Shown piece by piece: positions 33,708-43,553 of a stretch of DNA of 64,000 nt. The first letter of the stretch is position 1; each line of letters opens with the position of its first letter. The notes under the pieces are model-generated. The model searched no databases. It was not told where the DNA came from and saw nothing but the letters and a program-made list of their open reading frames with translations. The DNA comes from an uncultured Lachnospiraceae bacterium (GTDB lineage: Bacteria > Bacillota > Clostridia > Lachnospirales > Lachnospiraceae). The position numbers and the translations under genes are program-made. The stretch lies in contig CAKRJT010000001.1 in NCBI GenBank assembly GCA_934351925.1, positions 124,001 to 188,000 of the forward strand, given 5' to 3'.

Positions 33708-36700
33708 AAGCAACTCTATGCTCCTTCTCGGCACTCACGCAGTATTCCGGGTGCACCGGCGCGCCCCAACTGTCATCCCCGCCGACACCGCGCGCAGCTC
33801 CGAGTATTCTCACATATGTGTAGCGGGTATCCGGAAGGTCATTTATCTTATATGCACTCTGAAGCTCCTGCTGTGAGCACGGAAGAACCGTCATATCAAA
33901 CGGCTTGTCCACCGCATCTACCCTTATGCCATGGCCGAACTCGTCAACGACCTTCACATAGCGGACATCGTGACGGTTGCCGCACTCCTGCGGGTCAAGG
34001 TAAGGTGTTACATTGTCAGCCACCCTTCCCTTGTATATTCCGAGCTTTGCACCGGCACAGCGGTCATTGTAATTCTCCTCAGGTCCTCTTCCGTAGAATT
34101 CCATCCTGTCAAACATCTTGTCCATAGTCAGATTGATGCCGAAAACAGCCGGCTCAGGAAGCTCCTCTTTTCCGTTGAAGCTTCCCTCACATTCTATGCT
34201 TCCGTCAGGCAGCATGCGGTAGGAGATTTCGCCGTCCGATACAGGATTGGTGTAAAAAGTGTAATGACAGATAATACGCACAGCCGCGATATTTTTCGCA
34301 GACTCAGCACCATTAAGCCCTCTTCCGTAGAGCTTGTCATTCTTGTCGAGAATGAACTCGTCAGGTGTCACAGTGCCGTCAATTTTTCTGCCGTCCCTCA
34401 TCTCATATACGACCTTCACGCCGTCGCATCTTTGCATCTGGCTGACTCCCTGCCATACGGCGCTCGTGACAGGGAACCGGCTGCCCTTGTCATTGTCGGT
34501 TGCCGCGCGGAAAAACTCGAGCGTCGGAACCTTCTCTATAGTCTCAAGTCCCTTGACGCGAAGCGAGATAAGTCCGCCCTCCTGGCGCGAGAATATCGCA
34601 TGGGTATGTGCAGTCTTTACACCGATGCAGGTTGCGCCCATGACTATATCATCAAAATATTCAACTCCAGCTTCCGGTATGCCATCCTGCCCCGTTACAG
34701 CTTTCTTTTCATGTACTGCAGCAGCTCTGTCCATATCAGATTTACTATCATTAAAAGCAATATTTTTACTGTCTATATCTTTATTATCTATATTTGCATT
34801 TATTTCCGTGCCATTTTTAGTTGTACCATTTTTAACTGCAGCCGGCTCACTCTGTCCCCATGCCGCTATATGTCCGACATTCGCCCAAGGTCTGTAGCCC
34901 ATAAGCACGGCACGGCACTCGGTAACATACTCGCCGTCGGCATCCATCGAAGGAAATGTAACCGGAACGAACTCCTCATCGCCCGCCTTCACATCCCTTG
35001 CAAAGGTTCCTGCCCACACAGCCTTGCCATCCTTTAACAGGCGCACCTCAAACATGTAGTCGTCCGTCGACTCAAAAAGGCTCTCGTTGACGATAAGCAC
35101 ACCCTGATTTGTCAGGTGAAGCTTGATATTCTGGTAGAGATATTTGACCTCCTGCGCCTTTGGCGACAGCTTTCTGTCCGCGAACACTATCCCGTCTCCG
35201 CTGAAATAATAATCGCATGGTCTCTCCTTGAAATCTCCGCCAACCTTGAACTCGAGACTTCCCGGTGTTATATTGGGAAGCTTCTCGTAGGTCTGCACAC
35301 TGCCGTATCTGCCGATAACATCCTCATCGATGAGCTTTCCGTCCCTCGTAAGTATCGCCTGGTCGGCAAAATCCCATATAAATCCTCCCTGATACTGCTC
35401 GTAATCGTACTCCAGCTTCGTGTATTTTTCCATGCCGCCGCAGGAATTTCCCATTGCATGCATATACTCACAGCTTATGTAAGGCTTCTCCGGCTTCGTG
35501 TCGAGATATTCCCTTATCTCGGCAGGCTTCGCATACATTCTGCTCTCCATGTCCGTTATATCGGAGTAGCGCCTGTCATGCACGCAGCCCTCATAGTGCA
35601 CCAGTCTCTCCGGATTTCTCTCGTGGAAAAATCTGCTCATGGCCAGAATGTCCTCGCCCGCATGCGACTCATTTCCGCAGGACCAGATGAGCACGCTCGG
35701 ATGGTTTTTGTCCCTCTCAAGCATCGACACGGCTCTGTCAAGCACTGCGCCTTTCCACATCGGCTCGCTTCCCGGCGTAATGTACGGCTTCTCATTTCCG
35801 GTATCAATGCACCACGTTCCGTGTGTCTCAAGGTTAGCCTCGTCTATCAGATATATTCCGAACTCGTCGCACAGCTCATACCAGTAGCTCTGGTTTGGAT
35901 AGTGGCAGGTTCTCACCGCGTTGATATTGAGGCTCTTTATAATTCTGATATCCTCAAGCATCTCTTCTTTCTTGAGCGCCCTTCCGTTCACACAGGAGAA
36001 CTCATGGCGGTTCACACCCTTAAAGACGATTCTCTTTCCATTGATACACATTACTCCGTTCTTCATCTCAAAACGTCTGAAACCGATGCGCTGCGGAATA
36101 TACTCGACAAGCTCGCCGTCCTCATTGTACACGGATATGTTGAGTAGATACAGGTTAGGAACCTCAGCGCTCCAGGTGAGCACTTCCGGCACCTGCGCCT
36201 TAAACTTCATGCGCTCCTTTACAGCAAGACCCATTCTCATAAGTACGCTCTTACCAGCCTTGTCGACAAGCTCGAAGCCCACGGTTCCTGCCATATTTCC
36301 CTCAATGTCAAGCTCACACTCGAGCCTGCCGGCTGCATAATCGTCCTCAAGCTCCGCCTTGACAAAAATATCCCTCACATGTGTCTGCGGCACCGCGTAG
36401 ATATACACATCGCGGAATATTCCCGAAAATCTGAAAAAATCCTGATCCTCGAGCCAGCTTGCCGAGCTGTGCTTGTACACCTCAACTGCGAGCTTGTTTC
36501 CCTTATCCTTTATAAACGGTGTTATGTCCCACTCTGACGGCGTGAAGCTGTCCTCCGAATATCCCACGAACTGACCGTTTACCCACACATAGAACGCTTT
36601 CTCGACACCTTGAAAGGATATGTAGGTCTTTTTTCCGAGGAGCGCCTCATCGACATCGAAAAATGTGACATACGACCCAACCGGATTGTGCTTTACCGGC

Positions 36701-37044
36701 GCAAAGGGCGGGCGCAGATCCTCGTGCCCCTCCCAAGGGTACATTGTATTGATATACTGACAGGTATCATAGCCCGCAAGCTCGATATGTCCCGGAACCT
36801 TGATATCCGAAAAACCGCTTATATCATAGTTCTCCTCGTAAAAATTTTTCTGCCTCTTCTCAGGCACATCGGCATACGAAAACTTCCAGGTCCCGTTAAG
36901 ACTCTGTCTAAGCGGCATGTCAAGCCCGTACTCCGTGACCTTCTCCTCATAAAATGAGTGGTCCGAGTGAGCAGTCTCCCTGTTCACCTTAAAGACCTCA
37001 GGGTCTGTAATCCAGCTCTCTTTTGCATTTATAACTCTCTCCAT
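33688..37044 (-). CDS. lacZ: Beta-galactosidase (GH2)
   Basis: Hydrolyses beta-galactosides in the cytoplasm. The five-domain LacZ layout is recognisable: a jelly-roll (PGHIELAGYDTCQY, PWEGHEDLRPP), a TIM barrel with the acid/base Glu in VLIWSCGNESHAG and the nucleophile Glu in YISCEYMHAMGNS, then the C-terminal beta-sandwich (FYGRGPEENYNDRC). Length 1118 residues, longer than typical because of an Asn/Asp/Lys-rich low-complexity insert near residues 730-790, between the barrel and the last domain. No signal peptide. The ATG has GGAGATTACGCT upstream. It could act on galacto-oligosaccharides from the GH53 enzyme. Confidence 0.95.
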   Translation of the reverse strand: MERVINAKESWITDPEVFKVNRETAHSDHSFYEEKVTEYGLDMPLRQSLNGTWKFSYADVPEKRQKNFYEENYDISGFSDIKVPGHIELAGYDTCQYINTMYPWEGHEDLRPPFAPVKHNPVGSYVTFFDVDEALLGKKTYISFQGVEKAFYVWVNGQFVGYSEDSFTPSEWDITPFIKDKGNKLAVEVYKHSSASWLEDQDFFRFSGIFRDVYIYAVPQTHVRDIFVKAELEDDYAAGRLECELDIEGNMAGTVGFELVDKAGKSVLMRMGLAVKERMKFKAQVPEVLTWSAEVPNLYLLNISVYNEDGELVEYIPQRIGFRRFEMKNGVMCINGKRIVFKGVNRHEFSCVNGRALKKEEMLEDIRIIKSLNINAVRTCHYPNQSYWYELCDEFGIYLIDEANLETHGTWCIDTGNEKPYITPGSEPMWKGAVLDRAVSMLERDKNHPSVLIWSCGNESHAGEDILAMSRFFHERNPERLVHYEGCVHDRRYSDITDMESRMYAKPAEIREYLDTKPEKPYISCEYMHAMGNSCGGMEKYTKLEYDYEQYQGGFIWDFADQAILTRDGKLIDEDVIGRYGSVQTYEKLPNITPGSLEFKVGGDFKERPCDYYFSGDGIVFADRKLSPKAQEVKYLYQNIKLHLTNQGVLIVNESLFESTDDYMFEVRLLKDGKAVWAGTFARDVKAGDEEFVPVTFPSMDADGEYVTECRAVLMGYRPWANVGHIAAWGQSEPAAVKNGTTKNGTEINANIDNKDIDSKNIAFNDSKSDMDRAAAVHEKKAVTGQDGIPEAGVEYFDDIVMGATCIGVKTAHTHAIFSRQEGGLISLRVKGLETIEKVPTLEFFRAATDNDKGSRFPVTSAVWQGVSQMQRCDGVKVVYEMRDGRKIDGTVTPDEFILDKNDKLYGRGLNGAESAKNIAAVRIICHYTFYTNPVSDGEISYRMLPDGSIECEGSFNGKEELPEPAVFGINLTMDKMFDRMEFYGRGPEENYNDRCAGAKLGIYKGRVADNVTPYLDPQECGNRHDVRYVKVVDEFGHGIRVDAVDKPFDMTVLPCSQQELQSAYKINDLPDTRYTYVRILGAARGVGGDDSWGAPVHPEYCVSAEKEHRVAFTIRGL

Positions 37045-37164
37045 AGCGTAATCTCCATTTTTATAAAAATCTTACAGCTAATTCTATCATTATGCACAAC
37101 ACTATGCAATTTAAACTTTATAACCAGCTTAATAATTAAGCCAAATGGCAGACAATATGAAAAC

Positions 37165-37188
37165 GGCACAGCCAGAACCGGCTGTGCC
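37165..37188 (-). terminator. Terminator after the PgsA-PLD fusion gene
   Basis: A 9-bp stem GGCACAGCC/GGCTGTGCC with a 6-nt loop is followed by GTTTTC on the minus strand, 20 nt past the stop. Confidence 0.8.
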
Positions 37189-37208
37189 TCATATATCTGT
37201 GTATACTG

Positions 37209-39203
37209 CTAGAACAGAAACCTCGCCCAGTAAAACAGCGTCTTTATGATATCTTTTCTCACTTTTCTGGTAGTCGTTATCTCCTGCGGCATGACATTGT
37301 ACGGATTGTCATAGCTGCCATCAGGCAGTGCGGTAACCGCCGACTTCTCATACCCGGACATGATTTCACGAAGCTGTGCGTTAAGCTCATCACTCTTGAT
37401 TACCAGCATAAGCTCCGTGTCAAGGTATGCGCTTCTCATGTCCATGTTGAATGAGCCGACCACGGATATGTCATCGTCAATCACCAGGCTCTTTCCATGG
37501 TAGGACACTCCGCCCTCATACTCTAAGAGGCTTATGCCTGTGGCAAGCATCTTATCCCTGTTCTTCTCCAAGTCTGCCGCGCCGAAGCTGTTTCCGTTGT
37601 TTGCGACGGAGTTGGTCATAACAGAAACCTCTTTTCCCGCTGCCGCGCCTGCGAGTGTATCATACATCATATCATTACAGATTATGTATGGTGTGTGAAA
37701 TTTTACAGAATCCTCCGCACTGCTCACAAGGCTCATAAGCTTATGCCACACGACAGGCTCCTTCACGCCGGCATTTACGGGATTGGATAGAAGCGCGATG
37801 CCCTCGACAGGAAAAGTATTTTCCTCGTAGGAATAATCGCCTGAAAGCTCCGCATGCTCATCACAGTATTTTTTGTAATCCTCCGCTATACGCTCAGCGG
37901 CACGCTTCACGCAGTACCTGTCGGAAATCTGCTTTCCCGAGGTGAAATAACTGCACTCCCCGCTGTTTTTTACCGTCTCATAGTAAGCTAAAAGTTCATT
38001 GACAGACGCATCTTCCTGCTCAGCTGCCGGTTCGCTCCTCCACACGAGCACATCTCTGTCATAATTCTTGTAATCACTGTAATCGCCCAGAAAATAGTTG
38101 AACGTGTTCCTTCCGCCGAGCATATAGATCTGTCTGTCGACAACGAGATATTTGTCATGCATTCTTGCCATGCCCTTGTAAATGGTAAACGGATTTATCT
38201 CGTTATACATCATCAAGGTCACATTTTCCTTGGCTGATAACGCATAAAAGTAAGGATTCCACTTCATATGCAGAACCCCGTCGAAGCCGTCCACAACAAC
38301 CTCAACCTTCACGCCCCTGCCGGCAGCCTCGCACAGAGCCCCGAGCATTATCCTTCCGCTCTCGTCAGACATAAAATCGAAGGTGGATAGAACTATCTGC
38401 GACTGTGCGTTTTGTATCATTCTGACCCTGTTTAAAAGAGCATCGGAGTTGTCCTCGACAATGACCGCCCTCTCCGAGCCGCCCGTGTTCCACATGGCAA
38501 CCTGTCCGTCACCTCTGTACTCGGGCTGCTTAGAGCTGCTTACAACCGCCACGGTAAGATTGATAACCACATACACAAGAACAAAGCCGAGAATTGCCGT
38601 CACAGGCTTCCACATCTTGATTTTTCCGCTTGTGACAGGCTTATTCATAAGCACGCGCACATAGTACACGATATAGCATACAAACGAAAAGACATTCATG
38701 ATTATGCACACTGAAATGATAAGCCCCGCTGCAAAATATGAGAGGTCAACGACCAGCAGCAATATGAACATCGCCCCGTACAGCACCGCCGTGCAGAGCT
38801 TTCCGTACCATCTGGCTCCGTCCATCATGCTTCCCTTTTTTAACATAATGGCACCCATGATTCCCATGAACATTTCCTTGACAATAAATAATATCAACAG
38901 ATAACGCATGGTCGGATAACGGAATGACAGACTTATGAAAACCGCCGCCTGTGTAAGCTTATCCGCCACCGGGTCTAACACCTTCCCCCACTCCGTTATC
39001 ATGTTAAAATGTCTCGCAATCTTTCCGTCAAAGCAGTCCGTAAGCCCTGATATTCCGAGTATCACCGCTGCCGCAATATAGTCCGAGCTGCCGTCAGCCC
39101 CTATATACACTGCCATAAAAATAGGAATAAGTATTATACGAAAATATCCCATAAGATTAGGGATTGTGAACAAATCCTTCCTGCTGTTAATCAGACGCTT
39201 CAT
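37209..39203 (-). CDS. CDP-alcohol phosphatidyltransferase fused to PLD-type cardiolipin synthase
   Basis: 664-residue membrane protein joining two phospholipid enzymes. Residues 1-190 form a CDP-alcohol phosphatidyltransferase with the metal-binding signature TDCFDGKIARHF, followed by GKVLDPVADK, as in PgsA. After a membrane segment (about 200-222), residues 235-640 carry two phospholipase-D motifs, MHDKYLVVDRQIYMLGGRN and YHGKSLVIDDDISVVGSFN, as in bacterial cardiolipin synthase. The first domain would form phosphatidylglycerol-phosphate, or cardiolipin if it is of the eukaryotic type; the second would condense two phosphatidylglycerols. A PGP phosphatase is not included. The ATG has GGGGGATAAAAT upstream. 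No frameshift separates the halves. Confidence 0.88.
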   Translation of the reverse strand: MKRLINSRKDLFTIPNLMGYFRIILIPIFMAVYIGADGSSDYIAAAVILGISGLTDCFDGKIARHFNMITEWGKVLDPVADKLTQAAVFISLSFRYPTMRYLLILFIVKEMFMGIMGAIMLKKGSMMDGARWYGKLCTAVLYGAMFILLLVVDLSYFAAGLIISVCIIMNVFSFVCYIVYYVRVLMNKPVTSGKIKMWKPVTAILGFVLVYVVINLTVAVVSSSKQPEYRGDGQVAMWNTGGSERAVIVEDNSDALLNRVRMIQNAQSQIVLSTFDFMSDESGRIMLGALCEAAGRGVKVEVVVDGFDGVLHMKWNPYFYALSAKENVTLMMYNEINPFTIYKGMARMHDKYLVVDRQIYMLGGRNTFNYFLGDYSDYKNYDRDVLVWRSEPAAEQEDASVNELLAYYETVKNSGECSYFTSGKQISDRYCVKRAAERIAEDYKKYCDEHAELSGDYSYEENTFPVEGIALLSNPVNAGVKEPVVWHKLMSLVSSAEDSVKFHTPYIICNDMMYDTLAGAAAGKEVSVMTNSVANNGNSFGAADLEKNRDKMLATGISLLEYEGGVSYHGKSLVIDDDISVVGSFNMDMRSAYLDTELMLVIKSDELNAQLREIMSGYEKSAVTALPDGSYDNPYNVMPQEITTTRKVRKDIIKTLFYWARFLF

Positions 39204-39245
39204 ATTTTATCCCCCTGCATACTGTCTCCAATAAATAGCCACTAA

Positions 39246-39275
39246 GGACGGAGAAGCAAAATGCTATCCTCCGTC
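39246..39275 (-). other. Hairpin between the ABC exporter and PgsA-PLD genes
   Basis: An 8-bp stem GGACGGAG/CTCCGTCC is extended inside by ATAGCA/TGCT pairing. On the minus strand it is followed by TTAGTGGC, so no clear U-run. It may stabilise or process the transcript. Confidence 0.4.
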
Positions 39276-39296
39276 CATGCCTGCCACCTCTATATT

Positions 39297-41144
39297 TTAT
39301 CCCTCAAACTGGCTGTTGTAAAGCTGTGCGTAGAAACCATTCCGGGCAAGAAGCTCCCTGTGGTTTCCCTGTTCTATGATATCGCCGTCCTTCATAACTA
39401 AAATGACATCTGCGTCCCTTATTGTCGAAAGTCTGTGTGCTATGACAAAGCTTGTTCTGCCCTTCATAAGGTTCGCCATCGCATCCTGAATGTGCTGCTC
39501 CGTTCTCGTATCCACGGAGCTTGTCGCCTCGTCCAGAATCATAATCCTGTTGTCGGCAAGTATGGCTCTGGCTATTGTGAGAAGCTGTTTCTGTCCCTGT
39601 GACACGTTGCTTGCCTCCTCGTTAAGCTCCATATCATAGCCGCCGGGCAGTGTCCTTATAAAGTGGTCGGCATTTGCCGCCTTAGCAGCCGCGATAACCT
39701 CCTCGTCACTCGCATCAAGTCGTCCGTACCTGATGTTTTCCATGATTGTTCCCTTGAATAACCATGTATCCTGAAGCACCATTCCGAACGCCTCGCGAAG
39801 ATTCCTTCTCTCAAAGTCCTTCACATTTTCACCGTCCACCTTGATACAGCCGGAGTTCACATCATAAAAGCGCATGAGAAGCTTGACCATGGTAGTCTTT
39901 CCTGCTCCCGTAGGTCCTACGATTGCCACCATGCTTCCCGGCTGTACATGACAGGTGAAATCATGGATAACAGGCTTTTCAGGGTCATAGCCGAACTTTA
40001 CATGCTCGAAGTCGACCTCACCCCTGATATCGGCAAGCTTAACCGGATTTTCGGTAACTGTCTCCTCTTCCTCGTCGAGAAACTCAAATATTCTCTCCGC
40101 GGCGGCAGCCATCGACTGAAGCATGTTAAACACCTGTGCAATCTGGGTTATAGGCTGTGTAAAACTTCTTACATACTGTATGAATGCCTGAATATCACCT
40201 ACCGTAATCGAACCGGCAACCGCAAGCATGCTGCCTGTCACAGCCACCGCAACATATCCCAGGTTTCCGACAAATGTCATTATAGGCTGCATAAGTCCTG
40301 ACAAGAACTGTGACCTCCATGCGGACGAGTAGAGCTTTGCATTGGTCTCCTGAAAATAATTGTTTACCTTTTCCTCGCGGTTAAACGCCTTGATTATGGT
40401 GTGTCCGCTGTAGGACTCCTCTATTGTTCCGTTGATGTCTCCTAAGTATTCCTGCTGTGCCTTGAAATACTTCTGTGAATGTTTTACGACAACGCTTATC
40501 AAAAATGCAGATATCGGAAGTATCACAAGCGCGATGAGCGTCATAAGCGGGCTTATCGTCATCATCATTATGAACACACCTATGAGTGTCGTCACCGAAG
40601 TTATGAGCGTAGTGATGCTCTGGTTAAGGCTCATTCCGAAGGTATCGACATCGTTGGTTATTCTTGAGAGCACCTCGCCAACCGTCTTAGACTCGAAATA
40701 TGCCAGAGGCATTCTGTTAATCTTCTCTGAGATTTCCTTTCTCATTCTGAAGCTCAGCTTCTGCGATATTCCGCTCATTATAAAGCCCTGTATAAATGAG
40801 AACAGTGCGCTTACACAGTACAGTCCGAGAAGTATCAGCAAAATCACGCCAATCTTGTGAAAATCAATACCTGCCCCGCCTGAGACCTTAGAGACAAGAC
40901 CATTAAATATCTCAGTCGTGGCTTTTGAGAGAGCCTTAGGTCCGACTATGTTAAACACAGTTCCGGCTACTGCACATATCATAACGAGAACTATAGCAAT
41001 TTTATATCTTCCGATATAGGAAAGAATCTTTCTCGTCGTCCCCTTAAAGTCCTTCGCCTTCTCGCCCGGCATCATGCCGCCGTGTCCACCCGGGCCACGT
41101 CTGCCCATATTTCTGTTTTTTGAATATTCTCTATTCTCGCTCAT
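39297..41144 (-). CDS. ABC exporter half-transporter, second subunit
   Basis: 615 residues: a membrane domain of six segments (about 45-340) and an ATPase domain. The Walker A is GPTGAGKTTM, the signature NVSQGQKQLL, the Walker B IMILDEATSSVD, and the H-loop IAHRLST. The N-terminal tail is Gly/Arg/Met-rich (MGRRGPGGHGGMMPG). It follows the 717-residue partner with 3 nt between them. The partner's equivalent catalytic residues differ, as in heterodimeric exporters of the TmrAB/BmrCD type. Here the Walker B Glu is present, so this is probably the subunit with the consensus site. Substrate unknown. Confidence 0.9.
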   Translation of the reverse strand: MSENREYSKNRNMGRRGPGGHGGMMPGEKAKDFKGTTRKILSYIGRYKIAIVLVMICAVAGTVFNIVGPKALSKATTEIFNGLVSKVSGGAGIDFHKIGVILLILLGLYCVSALFSFIQGFIMSGISQKLSFRMRKEISEKINRMPLAYFESKTVGEVLSRITNDVDTFGMSLNQSITTLITSVTTLIGVFIMMMTISPLMTLIALVILPISAFLISVVVKHSQKYFKAQQEYLGDINGTIEESYSGHTIIKAFNREEKVNNYFQETNAKLYSSAWRSQFLSGLMQPIMTFVGNLGYVAVAVTGSMLAVAGSITVGDIQAFIQYVRSFTQPITQIAQVFNMLQSMAAAAERIFEFLDEEEETVTENPVKLADIRGEVDFEHVKFGYDPEKPVIHDFTCHVQPGSMVAIVGPTGAGKTTMVKLLMRFYDVNSGCIKVDGENVKDFERRNLREAFGMVLQDTWLFKGTIMENIRYGRLDASDEEVIAAAKAANADHFIRTLPGGYDMELNEEASNVSQGQKQLLTIARAILADNRIMILDEATSSVDTRTEQHIQDAMANLMKGRTSFVIAHRLSTIRDADVILVMKDGDIIEQGNHRELLARNGFYAQLYNSQFEG

Positions 41145-41147
41145 CTT

Positions 41148-43301
41148 TTACGCCTCCTCTCCTGCAAGCTCCGCCTCGGAAAGCTGGGATTTTGCAATTT
41201 CAAGATATTCAGGACAGTTCTTTAAAAGCTCCTTATGAGTTCCCATTCCGGCAACCCTGCCTTCATTCAGAAGGATAATCTGGTCTGCGTTCATAATGGT
41301 TGAAATTCTCTGAGCCACAATAATCACGGAAGCATCCTTGGTTCTTGCCGAAAGTGCCTTTCTCAGTGCCGCGTCAGTCTTAAAGTCGAGTGCCGAGAAG
41401 CTGTCGTCAAACACATACACCTTCGGCTTTATGGCTATCGCTCTCGCGATTGAGAGACGCTGCTTCTGACCTCCAGACACATTGGTTCCACCCTGTGCGA
41501 TGGAGTCCTCATAAGCGTCCTTCTTGCCCTCTATAAACTCCGTCGCCTGTGCAATCTCTGCCGCTTCCTTCATATCCTCGTCGGTCACAAGATCTCCGCC
41601 GTACTTGATGTTGCTCTCTATGGTTCCAGAGAAGAGAACTCCCTTTTGAGGTACAAGTCCTATATGGCTTCTAAGTTCCTTCTGTGACATGTCTCTTATA
41701 TCCACACCGTCAAGCGTGATACTTCCCTCGGTGACATCATAAAATCTGTCGAGAAGATTTACGACCGTAGATTTTCCGCAGCCCGTGCTGCCGATAATCG
41801 CCGTAGTCTTTCCCGGCTCCGCCTTGAAACTCAGGTTAGATATCGCATTCTCACTTCCACCGTCAAATCTGAAGGATACATTCTTAAACTCTACAACACC
41901 CTTGCAGTCTGCAAGCTTCTTATCCACATCGGCGGCATCAGCCTTATCCTTGATTGTCTCCTCGGTGTTTAACACCTCCTCGATACGCTCGGCTGCCACG
42001 CCGGCTCTCGGGAGCATGACGGATATCATCGTAATCATCAGGAATGCCATGACAATCTGCATTGTGTAGGTTATGAACGCCATCATGTCACCTACCTGCA
42101 TGCGTCCGATATCAATTCCCTTCGCGCCCATCCACACGATGAGCACCGTTATCGCATTCATAATGAGCATCATCGCAGGCATCATTATCGACATTACACG
42201 GTTGGTGAAGAGCTGTGTTGACATGAGCTCCCTGTTCGCCTTGTCGAATCTCTCCTCCTCGTGTTTTTCCCTGCTGAACGCCCTTATAACCATGGTTCCT
42301 GTAAGTATCTCTCGTGATACCAGATTTACGCGGTCGACAAGACTCTGCATCCTCTTAAACTTAGGCATAGCCACGACCATGAGCACAAGCACAAGTGAAA
42401 GCACCGCGCCCACGGCAACGCCGATTATCCAGCCCATTCCGGTATCTGTTCCCATAACCTTTATGATACCGCCTATTCCTATGATAGGCGCATAAAGCAC
42501 GATTCTAAGCATCATTACCGATACCTGCTGAACCTGCTGCACATCGTTGGTGCTTCGCGTTATGAGAGATGCCGTTGAAAACTTGTTTATGTCCGAATTC
42601 GAAAATCCAATTACCTTCGTAAAAAGCTTCTCTCTGAGGTCTCTGCCTATAGCCGCCGCAGTTCTAGCTCCGATAAAGCCCACTCCTATAGCCGCCGCGA
42701 CCATTAGAAGTGTCATGGCAAGCATCTTGGCTCCCGTCACCAGAAGATAACTCCTCTGGATTGCATTGAGGTCATAGCCGAGAAGTGTGTACTCGCTCTT
42801 TACAAGCTCCACTGCCATCTGCGACTTCATGGACGAAGCCATATCGCCCATCGCTGCCTCGACCTGTCCTGTCACTGCCGACAGAGCCTCCTTTGTCACG
42901 AGTCCTGCCCTGAAGCCGTCAACTAAATCACCCACACTGTACTGCCCCGATGTCTCAACCGAGTACACCATGCCCGCCGCAGTGAGCAATGTGTCATTGA
43001 GCTTATCAAGCTCCTTCGACGATAGATTTTTTCTGACATACAGCTCACCGTCCGCCTCGTAACATTCATCCATGTACGAGATTTCATCTTCGCTCATGAA
43101 AAGCTTCAATGCTTCATACGTCTGTGCAGTGTACTTCTCTGCCGCCGCGCCCTCAATACCGCTCTGCTGTATTCCGACATCGACGATATCGGAGGTATAA
43201 GACGGAAGCGAGAGATCGCAGTACGCCTGGACAACCAGAAGCAGCAGTATAGCAAGCACAGCAAGCTTGTGGTCAGCCAGATACTTAATCAATTTTCCCA
43301 T
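41148..43301 (-). CDS. ABC exporter half-transporter, first subunit
   Basis: 717 residues. The membrane domain contains an extra extracytoplasmic region of about 130 residues between segments 1 and 2 (about 35-165). In the ATPase domain the Walker A is GSTGCGKSTV, the signature NVSGGQKQRLS, and the Walker B VYVFDDSFSALD with Asp instead of the catalytic Glu. The H-loop reads VAQRIST with Gln instead of His. These changes mark the degenerate site of a heterodimeric exporter. The ATG has GAGGAAATT upstream. It pairs with the next gene. Confidence 0.9.
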   Translation of the reverse strand: MGKLIKYLADHKLAVLAILLLLVVQAYCDLSLPSYTSDIVDVGIQQSGIEGAAAEKYTAQTYEALKLFMSEDEISYMDECYEADGELYVRKNLSSKELDKLNDTLLTAAGMVYSVETSGQYSVGDLVDGFRAGLVTKEALSAVTGQVEAAMGDMASSMKSQMAVELVKSEYTLLGYDLNAIQRSYLLVTGAKMLAMTLLMVAAAIGVGFIGARTAAAIGRDLREKLFTKVIGFSNSDINKFSTASLITRSTNDVQQVQQVSVMMLRIVLYAPIIGIGGIIKVMGTDTGMGWIIGVAVGAVLSLVLVLMVVAMPKFKRMQSLVDRVNLVSREILTGTMVIRAFSREKHEEERFDKANRELMSTQLFTNRVMSIMMPAMMLIMNAITVLIVWMGAKGIDIGRMQVGDMMAFITYTMQIVMAFLMITMISVMLPRAGVAAERIEEVLNTEETIKDKADAADVDKKLADCKGVVEFKNVSFRFDGGSENAISNLSFKAEPGKTTAIIGSTGCGKSTVVNLLDRFYDVTEGSITLDGVDIRDMSQKELRSHIGLVPQKGVLFSGTIESNIKYGGDLVTDEDMKEAAEIAQATEFIEGKKDAYEDSIAQGGTNVSGGQKQRLSIARAIAIKPKVYVFDDSFSALDFKTDAALRKALSARTKDASVIIVAQRISTIMNADQIILLNEGRVAGMGTHKELLKNCPEYLEIAKSQLSEAELAGEEA

Positions 43302-43499
43302 AATTTCCTCATTTCCAACAGTACATCATCTATAATATTCAGTTGCGGTCAAAAGTCCGCACCATTACTTTTATAATATAATGTACATGATGATTTTTTT
43401 GCTGTTTACAAGCAATAATGCCACCCGGAAATACCTAAGTCAACAGACTTTATGAAAAGTTAATATAACCTTTATAAGATTTCACTTTTGCACAAAAAA

Positions 43500-43531
43500 G
43501 CTGCCGCACAGAAGACCTCTGCTGCGGCAGC
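43500..43531 (-). terminator. Terminator of the PadR operon
   Basis: A stem GCTGCCGCA/TGCGGCAGC is extended by CAGA/TCTG and followed by TTTTTTG on the minus strand. It is 22 nt past the stop at 43554. Confidence 0.9.
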
Positions 43532-43553
43532 CACGCTGGGACAGGGACCAGAC

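Noticed and set aside
34740..34830. Frameshift or inserted gene in the beta-galactosidase
   Set aside because: The frame stays open and canonical domains continue on both sides; it is an in-frame low-complexity insert.
33931..36147. Long open frames (368 and 343 codons) on the plus strand opposite the beta-galactosidase
   Set aside because: They are antisense shadows: the minus-strand frame carries complete GH2 motifs, and these translations show no family features or ribosome binding sites.
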